A DNA stretch of 64,000 nt from WTJH01 sp049889695 (GTDB lineage: Bacteria; Bacteroidota; Bacteroidia; Flavobacteriales; Flavobacteriaceae): NCBI GenBank assembly GCA_049889695.1, contig JBMHCX010000005.1, forward strand, positions 62,001-126,000, read 5' to 3'. Below, in pieces: positions 16,298-27,700 of the stretch (its first letter is position 1; each line of letters begins with the position of its first letter). A program made the translations under genes and the position numbers. Under the pieces are notes generated by a model. It saw only the letters and a list, made by a program, of their open reading frames with translations. It ran no database searches and was not told the origin of the DNA.

Positions 16298-18725
16298 AGT
16301 CATAGAGAAGAATACTATTCCCTTCTCCTGGAACAGCTACTTCAATAGTTTTATTTTGTGCATTATACCGGAGTTGTGCCGGACCACTTCCATAGGCCGG
16401 AAAACCTTGAACGGCCGTCCCGTTACTGTAGAAACAATAGAGCTGTTGGGTCTCCAGGTTGGTAATGGTGATGTAGAGAATATTGTTCAAATAAAAAATC
16501 TCGGGGGCCGTGTAGCTTCCATAGGGAAGAGTCACTGGAATTCCCTTAATGGTCAGTATGTTTTCTGAAAAGCTAACCATGGATTTTGACGTTAGATCTA
16601 TTTTGTGATCGGCGCCTAACTGCAGATCAGATGTATTGAGGTTTCCTTTTCGATCGACCTGTACCAGCTTGCCATCCAAGTCGGTGGTGGTGAAGCTGTT
16701 TAAATAATTGTACACTTTGTTTTGAGAAAAATTGATTTTCTCTTTCACACGAATACGATCAAGTCCTTGCCTGTTCAGTATTTTAAGTTCGTTATTCCTC
16801 TGGGCAAAAACGATATAGTCTTTATTCTTTATCCGGAAATGTTGTGGGGCACCTAACAGGGGAGCAGAAGTTTTTTTGGCTTTAAACCCGCGAACAGTTT
16901 TCCCCCGACGGTCATACATCCGAAGTTCTTTTCCTTGTGCGAGTAAAAATCGATATTCACGGTTGTTGTCGTAGTCGAAAACAGCCAAAGGCTGAATGGG
17001 AGCTGTGGAAGGGAGTTTGATGTCAAATGGCGGAACGACCTTTCCGTTGCGGTCCAAAATCAGCCATTTATTCTCGGTTCTAAAGGCTAATTGCAAGCGT
17101 TTGTTCTTGTAGAGGTCCACTTGGCTGACAGGACCAATAATTCCTCCGCTGAGTTGTTTTTTCCAAAAGGCTTTACCCGTGTTGGAAAATAGATATAGAT
17201 TGTTTTTTTGGTCATAGGCCAGTAAGTCATCAGCCTGTGTTTTGTGATTTTTCACCCATTGTAGCTTCCCTGCTAAAGGGGCTTCAAGATCAATGCTTGC
17301 CAAGCTTCTTAAGCCCGCTGTACTTTTCCGATCACTTTTTTGAACAAAGCTACTGTGCAAATGAACCAAATTATTTTCCACTTGAGCTTGTAAACCAATG
17401 TAGGGAAAAGCGGTTGCGGTCGATTCAGACGTTTTTTGGTTTGCCAAAGCGGTAGTAGCGCAAAGCCACAGATAGGAAGAACGATTACTCAGCTCATTTT
17501 TAAAGTATTTCTGAAGGGTTTGTGAGCGTTCTAATGTTCGGCCGTTCAGCTGATCGGTTAATAGTTTTTCCAAAAAAGATTGGCTGCTGGCTAAGTATAC
17601 AAACGATGGTCCCCAAGTACCAATATTAATTCGTTTGTCGATTCCCCACACCTTCATAAAGGTCTCTAGTGCCGGCGTAAGGCTAACATATCCGAGCTTA
17701 AACTTTCTGAATTGCCCCTCCTCTTCCCATTGGAATGGGAGGGTACTATCGGACGATCCGTTTCTGTGAAGTAAGAGCGCCTGTTCCCCTTGGGCTTCGA
17801 TAAAGCAGATCTCGTCGAATGGATTAAATTCTGGAATAGCTGAATCGGTTAGCGGGAGGTTTTTATCGCGTGCAAATTGTTGAAAATTATTCGACAGCAA
17901 GGGGCTGTTTTCGGTTGGGATCACCAAAAGCTCGTCAAAATCTTGGGGGAGTAGTGCTAAGCTCTTTAGGGACTGAGCTTCTAAATTGTTTAAGAGGGTG
18001 TAGATCGAGGGTACCGAATCATAAGTGCTACTGATCCCATCTAGGGCAATAGTCTGCTTTTCAAAACGCCCGTCATACATGACCCATTGAGCGGCTGAAT
18101 GAGGCAATAAAGAAGGTTTGTTCCAAGACAAATGATTCATCCATTCTTCTGAGGCAAGGTAGTACCAAACCACCGGAGCGTTCGGTTGAGAGGCTTTTTG
18201 CAGAGGAAGTAAGGTAGCCGTCAGCGGGTTTTCCTCCCCTTCCTTTTGGATGCGAATACAATTTTCAAGGTGCAGTTCTGAAGTAGATCTTAACTCGATG
18301 CTATTCACCAATGCTCGATACCAAGTGCCTTTATCAGTCTCATTTTTTTCGATAGAAATGCCCGAATAAATGCGGTCGGATCGCAAGGGAGGAAGGCTGT
18401 CGCGATGATTTTTGATCAGCGTCCATGCGACCTCCGATTTCCCAACGCTTCCCACACACAAGAGGGTTCCAGGTGTGATTCCCTCAGCGCTGAGCAGTTC
18501 TATCTGCCCAATTGATTTCTGCAGGACTGGAGCGAGAATGGAGGCTTGCTCCCCGAGATTGTCGGCGGTGAGGATATCGGCTTGCCGAACTTCCAAGATG
18601 CCAATGGTCTCTGGCGGGACGACCGAAAAGACATCTGTGGGAGCTTGTTTTTTGGTGTTCTGACAGCTGATAAAAATACTGATGGGAAGACAAATGATAA
18701 GGAATCGAAGAAGGATCTTTGGCAT
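16281..18725 (-). CDS. large lipoprotein of unknown function
   Basis: About 814 residues from the ATG at 18725. The lipoprotein signal is PKILLRFLIICLPISIFISC with Cys as the last residue of the hydrophobic run. The N-terminal half has no motif I recognise. The C-terminal half (about 490-815) contains several repeats of a β-propeller-like pattern around YLFSNTGKAFWKK, LLAQGKELRMYDRRGK and YITITNLETQQLYCFYSNGT, suggesting a blade-type repeat domain. It is probably exported and anchored to a membrane. It is convergent with lipB and precedes rnhB in the opposite sense of reading. Confidence 0.6.
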   Translation of the reverse strand: MPKILLRFLIICLPISIFISCQNTKKQAPTDVFSVVPPETIGILEVRQADILTADNLGEQASILAPVLQKSIGQIELLSAEGITPGTLLCVGSVGKSEVAWTLIKNHRDSLPPLRSDRIYSGISIEKNETDKGTWYRALVNSIELRSTSELHLENCIRIQKEGEENPLTATLLPLQKASQPNAPVVWYYLASEEWMNHLSWNKPSLLPHSAAQWVMYDGRFEKQTIALDGISSTYDSVPSIYTLLNNLEAQSLKSLALLPQDFDELLVIPTENSPLLSNNFQQFARDKNLPLTDSAIPEFNPFDEICFIEAQGEQALLLHRNGSSDSTLPFQWEEEGQFRKFKLGYVSLTPALETFMKVWGIDKRINIGTWGPSFVYLASSQSFLEKLLTDQLNGRTLERSQTLQKYFKNELSNRSSYLWLCATTALANQKTSESTATAFPYIGLQAQVENNLVHLHSSFVQKSDRKSTAGLRSLASIDLEAPLAGKLQWVKNHKTQADDLLAYDQKNNLYLFSNTGKAFWKKQLSGGIIGPVSQVDLYKNKRLQLAFRTENKWLILDRNGKVVPPFDIKLPSTAPIQPLAVFDYDNNREYRFLLAQGKELRMYDRRGKTVRGFKAKKTSAPLLGAPQHFRIKNKDYIVFAQRNNELKILNRQGLDRIRVKEKINFSQNKVYNYLNSFTTTDLDGKLVQVDRKGNLNTSDLQLGADHKIDLTSKSMVSFSENILTIKGIPVTLPYGSYTAPEIFYLNNILYITITNLETQQLYCFYSNGTAVQGFPAYGSGPAQLRYNAQNKTIEVAVPGEGNSILLYDFTTQP

Positions 18726-18759
18726 CACAACAACTTGTAATTTTCTACAAAATTAATAT

Positions 18760-19356
18760 TTAAAAGTCGAATTCCATCTGTTCGGCTAATAAGCGAAACG
18801 ATTTTCGATGAAGTGGACTAATCCCGTGTTGGTGTATTCCCTTTCGATGTGCTTGGGTAGGGTAGCCCTTATTGCTTTCCCAGCCATAGTGTGGATACTT
18901 TTTGGCAGCAGAGATCATGTATGCATCTCGGTGAGTTTTGGCTAAAATTGAAGCCGCTGCAATATTTTGATATTTAGCATCTCCACCGACAATACATTGA
19001 TGCGGAATATTGCGGTAGTCCTTGAATCGGTTTCCGTCGACTAAGATATGTTCCGGTACCGTCTGGAGTTGGTCGAGTGCGTTGTGCATGGCTAGGATAG
19101 ATGCTTGAAGGATGTTGATCTCATCAATTTTTTCGGGCCCGACATGTGCGACGGCATAAGCAAGCGCTGCTGTTTCGATGACCTCTTTGAGTTCTTTGCG
19201 TTGGGAAGGGGTAAGTTTTTTTGAGTCGTTGAGGAGGGGATGCTTAAAATCGGCCCCTAAAATTACAGCTGCTGCTGTAACTGGACCCGCTAGGCAACCT
19301 CTTCCAGCTTCATCGGTCCCCGCTTCAATTCCAATTGTATATTGTTTTGTGAGCAT
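18760..19356 (-). CDS. rnhB: ribonuclease HII
   Basis: A 198-residue enzyme that removes ribonucleotides from RNA-DNA hybrids. The motif GTDEAGRGCLAGPV provides the first two acidic catalytic residues. Further conserved acidic sites are in HILVDGNRF and KTHRDAYM. The PIP-like tail LLAEQMEFDF suggests sliding-clamp binding. It is on the same strand as, and 34 bp upstream of, the large lipoprotein gene. Confidence 0.95.
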   Translation of the reverse strand: MLTKQYTIGIEAGTDEAGRGCLAGPVTAAAVILGADFKHPLLNDSKKLTPSQRKELKEVIETAALAYAVAHVGPEKIDEINILQASILAMHNALDQLQTVPEHILVDGNRFKDYRNIPHQCIVGGDAKYQNIAAASILAKTHRDAYMISAAKKYPHYGWESNKGYPTQAHRKGIHQHGISPLHRKSFRLLAEQMEFDF

Positions 19357-19407
19357 CTTCTACAAGTAGACACTTTTATTTTAACTTCGCAACTAAATTA
19401 AGCAGAT

Positions 19408-21642
19408 ATGAAGCGCCTAAGGGCTTGGATTTTTGGAATTATAGGTCTTTTGGGACTTTACACTCATGCGCAGCAAGATTCCAATACGGCAACTACTACC
19501 CCTGAACCGGAGTTGCCTTCCGCCCAACTGATTTCTTCTACTCTGGCAACAACCGTTAGCGCTACAGAAAATGCGCTTGAGAATTCTACGGCTAATACCC
19601 AAAATTTAAGCACTACCCTCATCAGTGGAATAACAACTGATTCTTTAATTGCAAACACTTTTACTTCTACCCAATCCTTAGATTCTTTAGCGGAACAGCG
19701 AAAACCCAAGCGCAAACGTCTTCCTCCAATTGTGATCCGTATGGATACGGTAATGATTAATAATTACAAAAAAATTTATCACGACGGTCGGGTAGAAGCC
19801 ATCGATACCAGCTTAAACATAGAAAAGGATTACAAGTTTAACACCTTGCGGAAAGATCTGTTCGAACGGCTGCGCTTCCCAAATGTAGGGGAAGCCTTCA
19901 ATCGTTTGGGCTACGATTTCAGTACTCGTTCATATATGCCTCACATGGGGGCTAGAGCTCGTCATGACAATTATATGGCCATCGAAGATATCCATTACTT
20001 TCAAGTCCCTACGCCTTATACCGAGCTGTTTTTCAAGACAACTTTCGAGCAAGGGCAGTTGGTGGATGCCTTAGTGACCATGAATACTTCCCCGGGATTT
20101 AATTTGTTTATCGGACATAAAGGTCTGCGCTCTCTAGGGAAATATGTTTTTTCGAAGAGTACCGGAACTCAATTTCGGATGGGGGGTACCTTCGATTCTC
20201 GAGGGGATTTCTATCATGCCCGATTTCATTTTGCAGGGCAACGACTCGAAAATCAGATCAATGGAGGCTTAACGGATGAGGGCTTATACTATTTTGAAAA
20301 TGCTCCTACCTATACTTATTTCGACCGAAATGGCGATCCTTATCTCGATGATAATGGTGATCCCATCACTTATGAATACGATGGTTTCCTGGACCGATCT
20401 CGCTTGGATCTACAAACACAGGGGAACAATATGTTCAAAGGGAAACGCTATCATCTAGATCATCATGTTAATCTTGTGCCCGTGGTAAAAGACAGTCTGT
20501 TTAAGGGGCATCGATTCAAGCTGCGCCATACATTCACCTATGAGACTAAGGCTTTTAGTTTTCAACAAGACCGCAGTAATACAGACTTCTTTGGTCCAAC
20601 ACTGGATAGAAACCCTGTCGATAATATTACCCATCATAGAAGTTTTCAGCAGCAATTGGAACTCAGTACGCTACTACCGGGTCGAGGGAGCCTAACCGCA
20701 GGTCTTCACCTGCAAAATTGGCGACTTAGTTTTGGTCCGGCAGAAGAAGAAATTGAAGGGCTCACGGGGAGTCAGTACGGCTTGGAGATCTCCTATGCGC
20801 AACCCTTGGGCCCCGGAGTTTTTGAAGCGCTAGGCTACAAGACTTTCCGAAATTCGTTTGCCGCGGATGCCCTCCAGCTTTCCTTTCAGATGCCTGTTGG
20901 TAATGCTTGGAACTTAGGTGTTGAGGCCCTCCAGAAAACTTTACCGATATCCTTAAATTTTTACCAGCATAGAAGCATATACGAAGCCTTTGACTGGACC
21001 GACCAAAACTATGACAAGCAAAATCTTACAGCGGCTAAATTGCAGTTAGACCATCAAAAATTCGGTCAATTGTTGGTGCAATATCAGCGGCTAGAAGAGT
21101 ATGCTTTTTTCAGCAATACGGCAACGGCTACAACATTTAAGGAGCAGTTAATTGCCCGACCGGAGCAATTAGATGGCTCTTTGAACTATCTGAAAGTGCG
21201 CCTAGCTCCTAAATATGAATTTTGGAAAATGGGTCTCTACGCTAGCCTTCAATACCAGCGTGTAACGCAGCAAGCTACCCGTGCTGAAAATGCATTGAAT
21301 GTCCCTGAGTGGTTGGGTAGAGCTACTGTTGCCTTTAAGTTCGACCTGTTTAACAAAGCCCTCCAAACCCAGTTTGGGGCTACAGCTCACTATTTTAGCG
21401 CTTATTATGCAGATCAGTATCATCCCATTTTAGGGGAATTCATCAATCAAAATCAGATGGCCATTGGAGATTTCCCCCGACTCGATGTGTTCTTTAACGC
21501 CAAAATCCAAAAAACACGCTTTTTTGTGAAATGGGAGCATATGAATAGCAATCTTACCGGCTACAATTATTTTGCGGCACCTTTGGTGCCCTATCGAGAC
21601 GGAATCGTCCGCTTTGGACTGGTGTGGGACTTTTTCGATTAA
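19408..21642 (+). CDS. putative outer-membrane porin (Porin_10 type)
   Basis: A 744-residue exported protein. It has a signal peptide (MKRLRAWIFGIIGLLGLYTHAQQ), a low-complexity Thr/Ser-rich linker (about 25-90), then a long stretch of alternating amphipathic β strands rich in aromatic girdle residues up to the C-terminal aromatic FGLVWDFFD. The organisation and motifs such as LYTELFFKTTFEQGQ-type strands fit the Bacteroidota putative porin family. Its substrate is unknown. The region TYFDRNGDPYLDDNGDPITY resembles a calcium-binding loop. Confidence 0.7.
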   Translation: MKRLRAWIFGIIGLLGLYTHAQQDSNTATTTPEPELPSAQLISSTLATTVSATENALENSTANTQNLSTTLISGITTDSLIANTFTSTQSLDSLAEQRKPKRKRLPPIVIRMDTVMINNYKKIYHDGRVEAIDTSLNIEKDYKFNTLRKDLFERLRFPNVGEAFNRLGYDFSTRSYMPHMGARARHDNYMAIEDIHYFQVPTPYTELFFKTTFEQGQLVDALVTMNTSPGFNLFIGHKGLRSLGKYVFSKSTGTQFRMGGTFDSRGDFYHARFHFAGQRLENQINGGLTDEGLYYFENAPTYTYFDRNGDPYLDDNGDPITYEYDGFLDRSRLDLQTQGNNMFKGKRYHLDHHVNLVPVVKDSLFKGHRFKLRHTFTYETKAFSFQQDRSNTDFFGPTLDRNPVDNITHHRSFQQQLELSTLLPGRGSLTAGLHLQNWRLSFGPAEEEIEGLTGSQYGLEISYAQPLGPGVFEALGYKTFRNSFAADALQLSFQMPVGNAWNLGVEALQKTLPISLNFYQHRSIYEAFDWTDQNYDKQNLTAAKLQLDHQKFGQLLVQYQRLEEYAFFSNTATATTFKEQLIARPEQLDGSLNYLKVRLAPKYEFWKMGLYASLQYQRVTQQATRAENALNVPEWLGRATVAFKFDLFNKALQTQFGATAHYFSAYYADQYHPILGEFINQNQMAIGDFPRLDVFFNAKIQKTRFFVKWEHMNSNLTGYNYFAAPLVPYRDGIVRFGLVWDFFD

Positions 21643-21678
21643 CCCATTTTTTCTTCCCATACGCAACTGCTCTGAGGT

Positions 21679-22167
21679 TTAAGAATATTCCTGAAGTGGC
21701 TTTTCTTCATCTGTGATGATTTCTTTCCAACGATTATGAATCTGTTTTAGCGTTGGATTTTTGATCAGCAGTAGCTGTTCTTTGAGTTCATAGATCCAGT
21801 AGAATAGTTTCGTCCATTCATTCGAGCGTGCACTGATTTCAGTTGGTGGATTAGAGGTGCCTAATATGGGATAATGTTCTCTATTACCGCTTAATAAAAT
21901 GATATTTTGCTCTCGTTGTTGCGCCATATAAATCGACGGAAATACTTCTTGTATACGGTAATCTCGAATTGTATGATTAGAGAAGATCGGCGAGGTTTTG
22001 TGTTGTAAATAAAAATCCTGCGCCACTGCATTGAGCTGTAATGCAGATTCTATTGGTGTGGACTGTTGGTATTGAAATATGAGTACGGGAAACAGTATTC
22101 CCATACCGACAAGGCAAAATATGATTTTAACAGGAACTGATACACGGTCGAAAAAAGAGCTTAACAT
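21679..22167 (-). CDS. hypothetical single-pass membrane protein
   Basis: A 162-residue protein with one hydrophobic segment near the N-terminus (IIFCLVGMGILFPVLIFQY, about residues 15-33) and a soluble C-terminal part with no motif I recognise. It is probably anchored in the inner membrane facing the periplasm. The neighbours (a porin and a DUF1338 gene) are on the other strand and give no hint of function. Confidence 0.5.
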   Translation of the reverse strand: MLSSFFDRVSVPVKIIFCLVGMGILFPVLIFQYQQSTPIESALQLNAVAQDFYLQHKTSPIFSNHTIRDYRIQEVFPSIYMAQQREQNIILLSGNREHYPILGTSNPPTEISARSNEWTKLFYWIYELKEQLLLIKNPTLKQIHNRWKEIITDEEKPLQEYS

Positions 22168-22321
22168 ATCGTCTGTATTTATACATAAGGATAATACTTT
22201 AGAAGTTTTTTTTCAGGGGTTAAGTTATGAATGGTTGAAACGGCGTTGTTAAGGGTTGTTATGCTAGCATATTAGTTTTAGAGGAATCCTTAAATTGAAG
22301 GGCATATTAAACCATACGGTC

Positions 22322-23224
22322 ATGAATTCGACTCAAAAACTACAAGCCATTTTAGAGGCACTTTTTCGTCCCTATCGAAATCGCGTTCCAGATGTAGGAC
22401 TCGTTTTAGAGCAAATGCTTCGGCAGAAGATCATAAATGACGAAACCGATATTGAAAACGATCATATTGCCTTTAGAACCTTAGGTGTGCCTCACTTAGG
22501 AATTCAATCTTTTGAAAAAATATTCTTGCATTATGGCTATACCAAGCAGGATGCCTACAAGTTCGAAAAAAAGAAATTGGATGCCTTTTGGTATGCTCCG
22601 CCTTCTGAAGAATTTCCACGTGTCTTTATCAGTGAATTGCGCGTTGAAGAGCTTTCAAAGACCTGTCAGAAAATAATCCACAAATACACCTCCTCCTTAA
22701 CCAGCGATCCTGTAGACGCTATAGATTTAGACGATGTTACTGCTGTAGACAAGTTTTTCCATCAGCCCCTTTGGGAGCTGCCCACTGTGGGGGATTATCA
22801 GACCTTGGCGACCGAAAGCGAGTACGCTTCTTGGGTCATCTACAACCGATATTATTTAAACCATTACACCATTAGTGTACATTCTTTACCAGAAGGCTAT
22901 GATACCCTAGAGCAGTTCAATGCCTTTTTGGAAGGGATCGGTGTGGTATTAAACCAGGCGGGTGGAAAAATTAAAGTGAGTCCCGACGGTCTTTTACGTC
23001 AATCCAGTTCTGTTGCTCATGAAGTCGAGGCAAGCTTTGCAGGCGGGGAGCAACTGTCTATCCCGGGTAGCTATGTAGAGTTCGCGGAAAGGCTTCCGTT
23101 ACCTCCTTTTAAAAACCTGCGGAAAGAAAAGCTTACCCGCCAGCATCGAAGGGAAGGTTTTGAAGCGGGGAATGCCGATAAAATTTTTGAAAGCACTTTT
23201 ACCGAACAACTCAAACATCGTTAG
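22322..23224 (+). CDS. DUF1338 protein (2-oxoadipate dioxygenase/decarboxylase-like)
   Basis: About 300 residues from the ATG at 22322; an in-frame TTG 27 bp upstream is less likely. The family pattern is clear: DHIAFRTLGVPHLGIQSFEK supplies the N-terminal metal-ligand His. DUF1338 includes HglS/YdcJ, Fe(II)-dependent enzymes that convert 2-oxoadipate to 2-hydroxyglutarate in D-lysine catabolism. Whether this protein has that substrate is not shown here, and no lysine-degradation genes are adjacent. Confidence 0.75.
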   Translation: MNSTQKLQAILEALFRPYRNRVPDVGLVLEQMLRQKIINDETDIENDHIAFRTLGVPHLGIQSFEKIFLHYGYTKQDAYKFEKKKLDAFWYAPPSEEFPRVFISELRVEELSKTCQKIIHKYTSSLTSDPVDAIDLDDVTAVDKFFHQPLWELPTVGDYQTLATESEYASWVIYNRYYLNHYTISVHSLPEGYDTLEQFNAFLEGIGVVLNQAGGKIKVSPDGLLRQSSSVAHEVEASFAGGEQLSIPGSYVEFAERLPLPPFKNLRKEKLTRQHRREGFEAGNADKIFESTFTEQLKHR

Positions 23225-23267
23225 TGCTTGTTGTACAATTTATTTGTGCACCCAAGAGGAATAGTCA

Positions 23268-23304
23268 AAAAAAAAGCCGTGCATAGATATGCACGGCTTT
23301 TTTT
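23268..23304. terminator. bidirectional terminator between DUF1338 gene and gltD
   Basis: A strong hairpin with stem GCCGTGCATA/TATGCACGGC flanked by A9 on the left and T7 on the right. It can end both the plus-strand DUF1338 transcript and the minus-strand gltBD transcript. Confidence 0.85.
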
Positions 23305-23316
23305 CTAAGGGAAAGT

Positions 23317-24783
23317 TTAGACTGCAGCTAAATCTCCCATTTTGTTTTTCTGCGGAAGAGCTGAGTTTCCCATCAGGTAAGTGTCTATCTGATGTGCTGC
23401 TTCTCGCCCTTCTGAGATGGCCCAAACAATTAGCGACTGCCCTCTTCTTGAGTCTCCAGCGACAAATACATGCGGCTTAGAGGTCTGATAATCGTTTGCG
23501 GTAGCAATGTTTCCGCGTCCGTCTAAAGCTAGGTCGAATTGGGCGGGTAGGCCATTTTCGCTTCCGGTGAAACCGAGCGCTAACAAGGCTAAATCGCAAG
23601 GCCACACTTTTTCTGAGTTCGGTTTTTCTTCGAGTTGCGGACGTTCTCCGGGAATCTTCTTCCAGCGAACTTCAACAGTTTTAAGCCCCGTAATTTTACC
23701 GCTCTTATCGCCGATGAATTCTTTGGTTAAAATACTCCACTCTCTGTGTACTCCTTCCTCGTGTGATGAACTCGTTTTAAGTTTAAAAGGCCAATAGGGC
23801 CAAGGGTGTTCCTCTGATCTGGTTTCGCTTGGCTTTGGCATAATTTCGAAATTTGTTACGCTTTTAGCGCCATGTCTGTTGGAGGTTCCTATACAGTCAG
23901 AACCTGTATCGCCCCCACCTATAACAATGACATCTTTCCCTTCTGCATGGAGTTTTTCTGTGGCTTCAGCTTTTCCATCGACCACTTTATTATTGTGTGG
24001 AAGGAAATCCATGGCTTGAACAACTCCCTCTAGATCTGCTCCTGGAATGGGAAGCTGACGTTTAACCGTTGCTCCAGTACAGAGGGCAACAGCGTCGAAT
24101 TGCTCCTCTAGTTCTACCGCTGAAATATCTTCTCCGACCGAAACTCCTGCTTTAAACTCTATTCCTTCAGCTTCTAAAACAGCTAATCGTCGGTCTATGA
24201 CATTTTTTTCCATTTTAAAATCTGGGATGCCATAGCGCAATAATCCACCAATTTTTTCGTCTCGTTCATAGACTGTTACGCTATGTCCGGCGCGGTTTAG
24301 CTGTTGTGCAGCAGCAAGACCAGCAGGTCCGGAGCCGATAACTGCCACCTTTTTTCCAGTACGTGTTTTGGGTGGTTGTGGTTGTATCCAACCTTCCGCA
24401 AATCCTCTTTCGACTATATACTTTTCGATCATCTCGATGGATACTGGCGGATTAATAATACCGAGTACACACGCTTCTTCACAAGGGGCTGGACATAAAC
24501 GTCCAGTAAACTCAGGGAAGTTGTTGGTAGAATGTAGTATGGCTAGAGCTTTTTCCCACTCGTTTTTGTAGACGGCATCGTTAAAATCAGGAATTAGATT
24601 TCCAAGCGGGCAACCACTGTGACAAAAGGGTACTCCGCAATCCATACAACGGGCTCCTTGATCCTGTAGTTCTTCTTGAGAAGGTGCTTTCGTAAATTCT
24701 TGATAGTGTTGTATCCGTTCTTTCGGATCGACTGTACTTTCGACCTGTCGGTCAAATTCTTTAAAACCTCTTAGTTTTCCCAT
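23317..24783 (-). CDS. gltD: glutamate synthase (NADPH) small subunit
   Basis: A 488-residue flavoprotein that passes electrons from NADPH to the large subunit. Cys clusters for two 4Fe-4S centres are at the N-terminus (CMDCGVPFCHSGCPLGNLIP, and CPAPCEEACVLG). The FAD-binding Rossmann motif VAVIGSGPAGLAAAQQLNRA is near 150, and the NADPH motif VIVIGGGDTGSDCIG near 285. Length is normal. It directly follows gltB with a 1-bp gap. Confidence 0.96.
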   Translation of the reverse strand: MGKLRGFKEFDRQVESTVDPKERIQHYQEFTKAPSQEELQDQGARCMDCGVPFCHSGCPLGNLIPDFNDAVYKNEWEKALAILHSTNNFPEFTGRLCPAPCEEACVLGIINPPVSIEMIEKYIVERGFAEGWIQPQPPKTRTGKKVAVIGSGPAGLAAAQQLNRAGHSVTVYERDEKIGGLLRYGIPDFKMEKNVIDRRLAVLEAEGIEFKAGVSVGEDISAVELEEQFDAVALCTGATVKRQLPIPGADLEGVVQAMDFLPHNNKVVDGKAEATEKLHAEGKDVIVIGGGDTGSDCIGTSNRHGAKSVTNFEIMPKPSETRSEEHPWPYWPFKLKTSSSHEEGVHREWSILTKEFIGDKSGKITGLKTVEVRWKKIPGERPQLEEKPNSEKVWPCDLALLALGFTGSENGLPAQFDLALDGRGNIATANDYQTSKPHVFVAGDSRRGQSLIVWAISEGREAAHQIDTYLMGNSALPQKNKMGDLAAV

Positions 24784-24784
24784 C

Positions 24785-27700
24785 TCAATTCATTTTTTCA
24801 GTTTCACTATTGGCTAGCATTTCAAGGGCTTTCTTATAATCGGTTGGCATCACCTTGATAAAATTCTTACTACTGTCTGGCCAGTCCTTCAAGATTCGGT
24901 TGGCTTTAGGACTCTTGGTATAGTCGCTGTGCTTTTGCAGCAAACCTGCAAGGGTCTCGCGGTCCTGATCGGTAAGATCTTCCAATTCAACCATTTCGAG
25001 GTTAAATTTCTTTTCATCGAATGTGCCGTCTTCACTGTAAAGATAGGCAATTCCTCCGCTCATACCTGCGGCGAAGTTTCGTCCGAAATCTCCCAAGACG
25101 ACTGCAATACCTCCGGTCATATATTCACAACCGTGATCGCCTATTCCTTCCACTACTGCTGTAGCTCCGGAGTTGCGTACACAGAAGCGTTCACCGGCAA
25201 TTCCATTGATGTAGGCCTCTCCGGCAGTGGCACCATAAAGGGCTACGTTTCCAACGATGATATTTTCTTCAGGATTAAAGGTTGCTTGTTCAGGAACCTG
25301 AGCAACTAGCTTGGCTCCCGATAGTCCTTTCCCGAAATAATCGTTTGCATTTCCATCGACTTTCATGAATAATCCTCGGGTCGCAAAAGCGCCAAAACTC
25401 TGGCCGGCTGTCCCCGTAAATTTAAGGCTTAAGGTGTCTTCAGGTAGTCCTACAGCCCCATGGATTTTTGAAATTTCATTACTGAGTATGGCCCCTACTG
25501 AGCGATCGGTATTTTTAATATCGAAAGTTAGGTGTTGTTCTTCTTTTCGATAAACAGCCGGGTGTGCTTTTTCGAGTATACTAAAGTCCAGAACATTGTC
25601 TAGATTATGGTCTTGTTTTTGAGTATTGTACACGTCTACTTCTGGTCCTACTTCTGGCTTGTGGAGAATGTTCGACAAATCAATTCCCTTAGCCTTGTAG
25701 TGTTCAATCGCTTTTTTAGTGTTGAGTTTTTGCGATTGTCCTACCATTTCATCTACTGTACGGAAACCTAAAGAGGCCATGATCTTGCGAAGTTCTTCAG
25801 CAACGAAATACATATAGTTGATGACATGCTCTGGTTTTCCTTTGAAGTTTTTACGCAAGTCCGGATCCTGCGTGGCGATACCCACAGGGCAGGTGTTTAG
25901 ATGACAGGCACGCATCATAATACATCCGGAGGCAATCAGCGGAGCGGTAGAGAAACCAAATTCTTCAGCTCCGAGCAAGCAAGCGATGGCGACATCTCTA
26001 CCTGTTTTCATTTGTCCGTCGCACTCCAATACTATGCGGCTACGGAGGTCGTTCAGTACGAGGGTTTGCTGAGCTTCCGCAACACCGAGTTCCCATGGAA
26101 GTCCGGCGTGCTTCAGGGAGGTTAGAGGCGAAGCTCCTGTACCTCCATCATATCCAGAAATCAGAATGACATCTGCTTTGGCTTTCGCTACCCCAGCAGC
26201 AATGGTTCCTACACCGACCTCAGAAACCAATTTCACATTGATACGGGCTTCTCTGTTAGCATTTTTTAAGTCGTAGATCAGTTGTGCAAGATCTTCGATC
26301 GAGTAAATATCGTGGTGGGGTGGGGGAGATATGAGTCCAACATAGGGCGTCGAGTTTCGCACAGAGGCGATGTACGGATTAACCTTAGGACCAGGCAATT
26401 GTCCGCCTTCTCCTGGCTTCGCTCCCTGCGCCATTTTAATTTGAATTTCTTGAGCAGAACTCAGATAGTGACTGGAAACGCCAAAGCGCCCGGAAGCTAC
26501 CTGTTTAATTGCACTATTTCGCCAGTTGCCGTCCATATCTCTTTGGAAGCGTTTAGGGTCTTCCCCTCCTTCCCCTGAGTTACTTTTTCCGCCGATACGG
26601 TTCATGGCAATTGCCAAATTTTCGTGGGCTTCCTGGCTAATGGAACCGAGCGACATGGCTCCTGTTTTAAATCGCTTGACAATATTGGTCCAAGGTTCTA
26701 CTTCTTCAATCGGAATAGGATCGAAGCTCGAAAACTCGAACAAGCCACGAAGGGTCATTAATTTCTCGTTTTGCTCGTTAATCATTTTTGCATAGCTGTC
26801 GTAGCTATCAAAATTGTTTTGTCGAACAGCCTTTTGTAGCTGAGCAATACTGTTCGGGCTAAGCATGTGTGCTTCTCCATCGCGTCTCCAGCGATATTCA
26901 CCACCAATCTCTAGATCCATTTTTCCTTGGGTCAGCGGATCGAAGGCTTTCGTATATCGTTTCTGAATTTCTCTTTCAAGCTCGTATAGGCCAACCCCCT
27001 CAATTCGGCTGGCAGTGTTGCAGAAGTATTTATCGGTAAATGCCTGAGAAAGTCCAAGTGCTTCAAAAATTTGAGCACCTCGGTAGGAGTGTAGGGTCGA
27101 GATACCAATTTTATTCATCACCTTGACAATTCCTTTTGCAATGGCTTTGTTAAAGTTTTGAATGGCTGCATCGCCATCGATTCCTTGAATGGCCCCGTTG
27201 GCTACCTGGTGGTGGATGATCTCATTGACCATGTAGGGGTTAATGGCGCTTGCTCCATAACCAAAGAGTAAAGAAAAATGATGCGGTTCTCTTGGTTCAG
27301 CAGATTCGATAATGATACCAAAATCGGAACGTCGTCCGTGTTTTTTCAGGGCGTTGTGCGTGTGGGCACAGGCCAATAACATTGGAATAGGCGCTTTGCC
27401 TTTTTCAACCCCTCTATCTGAAAGTATAATGATGTTGTTTCCCGCATCTAAAGCGCTGATGGTGTCTGTAACCATTTGGTCCAAGGCTTTTTCTAGTCCG
27501 TTTAACCCTTGGTCGATAGTATAGAGCGTACTGATGGAGGCAGCTTTAAAATCGGCATGTTCGATATATTTAATCTTATCCAAATCCTCGTTGGAAATCA
27601 CTGGATTTTGGATCCGTAATTTTTTAGCAGATCGCTCATCGATTTCGAAGATATTTACATCTGCACCGATACTTAAGCTAATATCGGTGACAATTTCTTC

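Noticed and set aside
24370..24390. Another copy of the repeat start (GTTGTGGTTGTAT)
   Set aside because: It lies within gltD coding for a Gln/Pro-rich stretch and matches only nine bases; chance.
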